This document shows positions 63,746 to 64,000 of a DNA stretch of 64,000 nucleotides, one piece after another. The notes beneath the pieces are model-generated. The model was not told where the DNA came from. It was given only the letters and a program-made list of their open reading frames with translations, and searched no databases. The position numbers were made by a program, and so were the translations under genes. The stretch lies in assembly GCF_002018365.1 (NCBI RefSeq), contig NZ_MVKX01000003.1:284519-348518 (forward strand), written 5' to 3'. Positions within the stretch are counted from its first letter, which is position 1. Every line of letters starts with the position of its first letter. Source of the DNA: Acinetobacter amyesii. Lineage in GTDB: Bacteria; Pseudomonadota; Gammaproteobacteria; Pseudomonadales; Moraxellaceae.

Positions 63746-64000
63746 TTATGCAGTTACTTTAGAAACAACACCCGCACCAACTGTACGGCCACCTTCACGG
63801 ATCGCGAAGCGTAAGCCAGCGTCCATTGCGATTGGGTGGATTAATTCTACTGACATTTCTACATTGTCACCAGGCATAACCATTTCTACGCCTTCTTTAA
63901 GCGCGATCGCACCAGTTACGTCAGTTGTACGGAAGTAGAACTGTGGACGGTAACCGTTAAGGAATGGAGTGTGACGACCACCTTCGTCTTTAGAAAGTAC
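63746..64000 (-). CDS. tuf: Elongation factor Tu, C-terminal part (partial)
   Basis: The last 84 residues of EF-Tu; the gene continues past the right edge. The sequence reads [19 protein letters not shown], then [30 protein letters not shown] and [22 protein letters not shown], which is domain 3 of EF-Tu and its terminal beta strands. EF-Tu brings aminoacyl-tRNA to the ribosome. The tRNA-Trp gene follows after about 55 bases, in the same direction. Confidence 0.97.
   Translation of the reverse strand, partial: VLSKDEGGRHTPFLNGYRPQFYFRTTDVTGAIALKEGVEMVMPGDNVEMSVELIHPIAMDAGLRFAIREGGRTVGAGVVSKVTA

Noticed and set aside
1..64000. CRISPR arrays, prophage, insertion sequences, toxin-antitoxin or defence islands
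   Set aside because: No regularly spaced direct repeats, transposase, integrase, phage structural genes or known defence genes were found; the genes are core-type throughout.

Overview
The window is a stretch of chromosomal DNA from a gammaproteobacterium of the Moraxellaceae, most probably the genus Acinetobacter. This rests on moderate-to-low GC, the recCBD block, the two-domain polyphosphate:AMP phosphotransferase, an FFLEELY-type protein beside ubiE-ubiJ-ubiB, and several small exported proteins without close relatives in enterics. I cannot name the species. There is no prophage, insertion sequence, integrase or CRISPR array. Almost everything is core genome, and the unusual material is mainly in intergenic structure and small exported proteins.

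Layout. 1-4.8 kb: the end of hslO (Hsp33), then four paralogous secreted DUF2147 proteins that surround a cbpA-cbpM co-chaperone pair and a YdcH-like small protein. 4.8-9 kb (minus): a CorA-type cation channel, pnp and rpsO. 8.8-9.7 kb: a long non-coding gap with two terminators and several GGA-loop hairpins, the best candidate here for an unannotated regulatory RNA. 9.7-19.2 kb (minus): recC-recB-recD with overlapping start and stop codons. 19-22 kb: a small DUF697-like protein, pap and an FFLEELY-type protein. 22.5-25.8 kb: the ubiquinone cluster ubiE-ubiJ-ubiB. 25.9-30.2 kb: two small membrane proteins, a patatin-like hydrolase and a SulP transporter fused to a beta-carbonic anhydrase. 30.4-35.6 kb: tex (minus), then ompR and envZ, which are separated by a terminator and a palindromic repeat. 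35.8-40 kb: a succinyl/acetyl-CoA transferase, a GNAT enzyme, a FrnE-type DsbA protein, dodecin and two small envelope proteins. 40.2-43.5 kb: a poorly characterised group (a 59-residue ORF, a 483-residue protein, an outer-membrane protein and a small exported protein with three RNDRV repeats). 43.6-51.2 kb: htpG, an LprI-like protein, OmpW, a Na+/H+ antiporter family protein, an alpha/beta hydrolase, a hotdog thioesterase-like protein, a glycine-zipper lipoprotein and an exported hypothetical. 51.3-64 kb (all minus): the classical tuf, tRNA-Trp, secE-nusG, rplK-rplA, rplJ-rplL, rpoB-rpoC cluster, with its own promoter before secE, a long rplJ leader, an attenuator-like hairpin between rplL and rpoB, and a three-stem palindrome between rpoB and rpoC.

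Functionally the window covers transcription and translation core (rpoBC, nusG, r-proteins, tex, pnp), genome maintenance (RecBCD), respiratory quinone synthesis, protein folding (Hsp33, CbpA, HtpG, FrnE), envelope stress and osmosensing (OmpR/EnvZ, OmpW) and phosphate/energy metabolism (Pap, CoA transferase). No new multi-gene system is evident. The points most worth pursuing are the GGA-hairpin region between rpsO and recD, the palindromic insertions in ompR-envZ and rpoB-rpoC, the DUF2147 expansion, and the uncharacterised 40-43 kb block.
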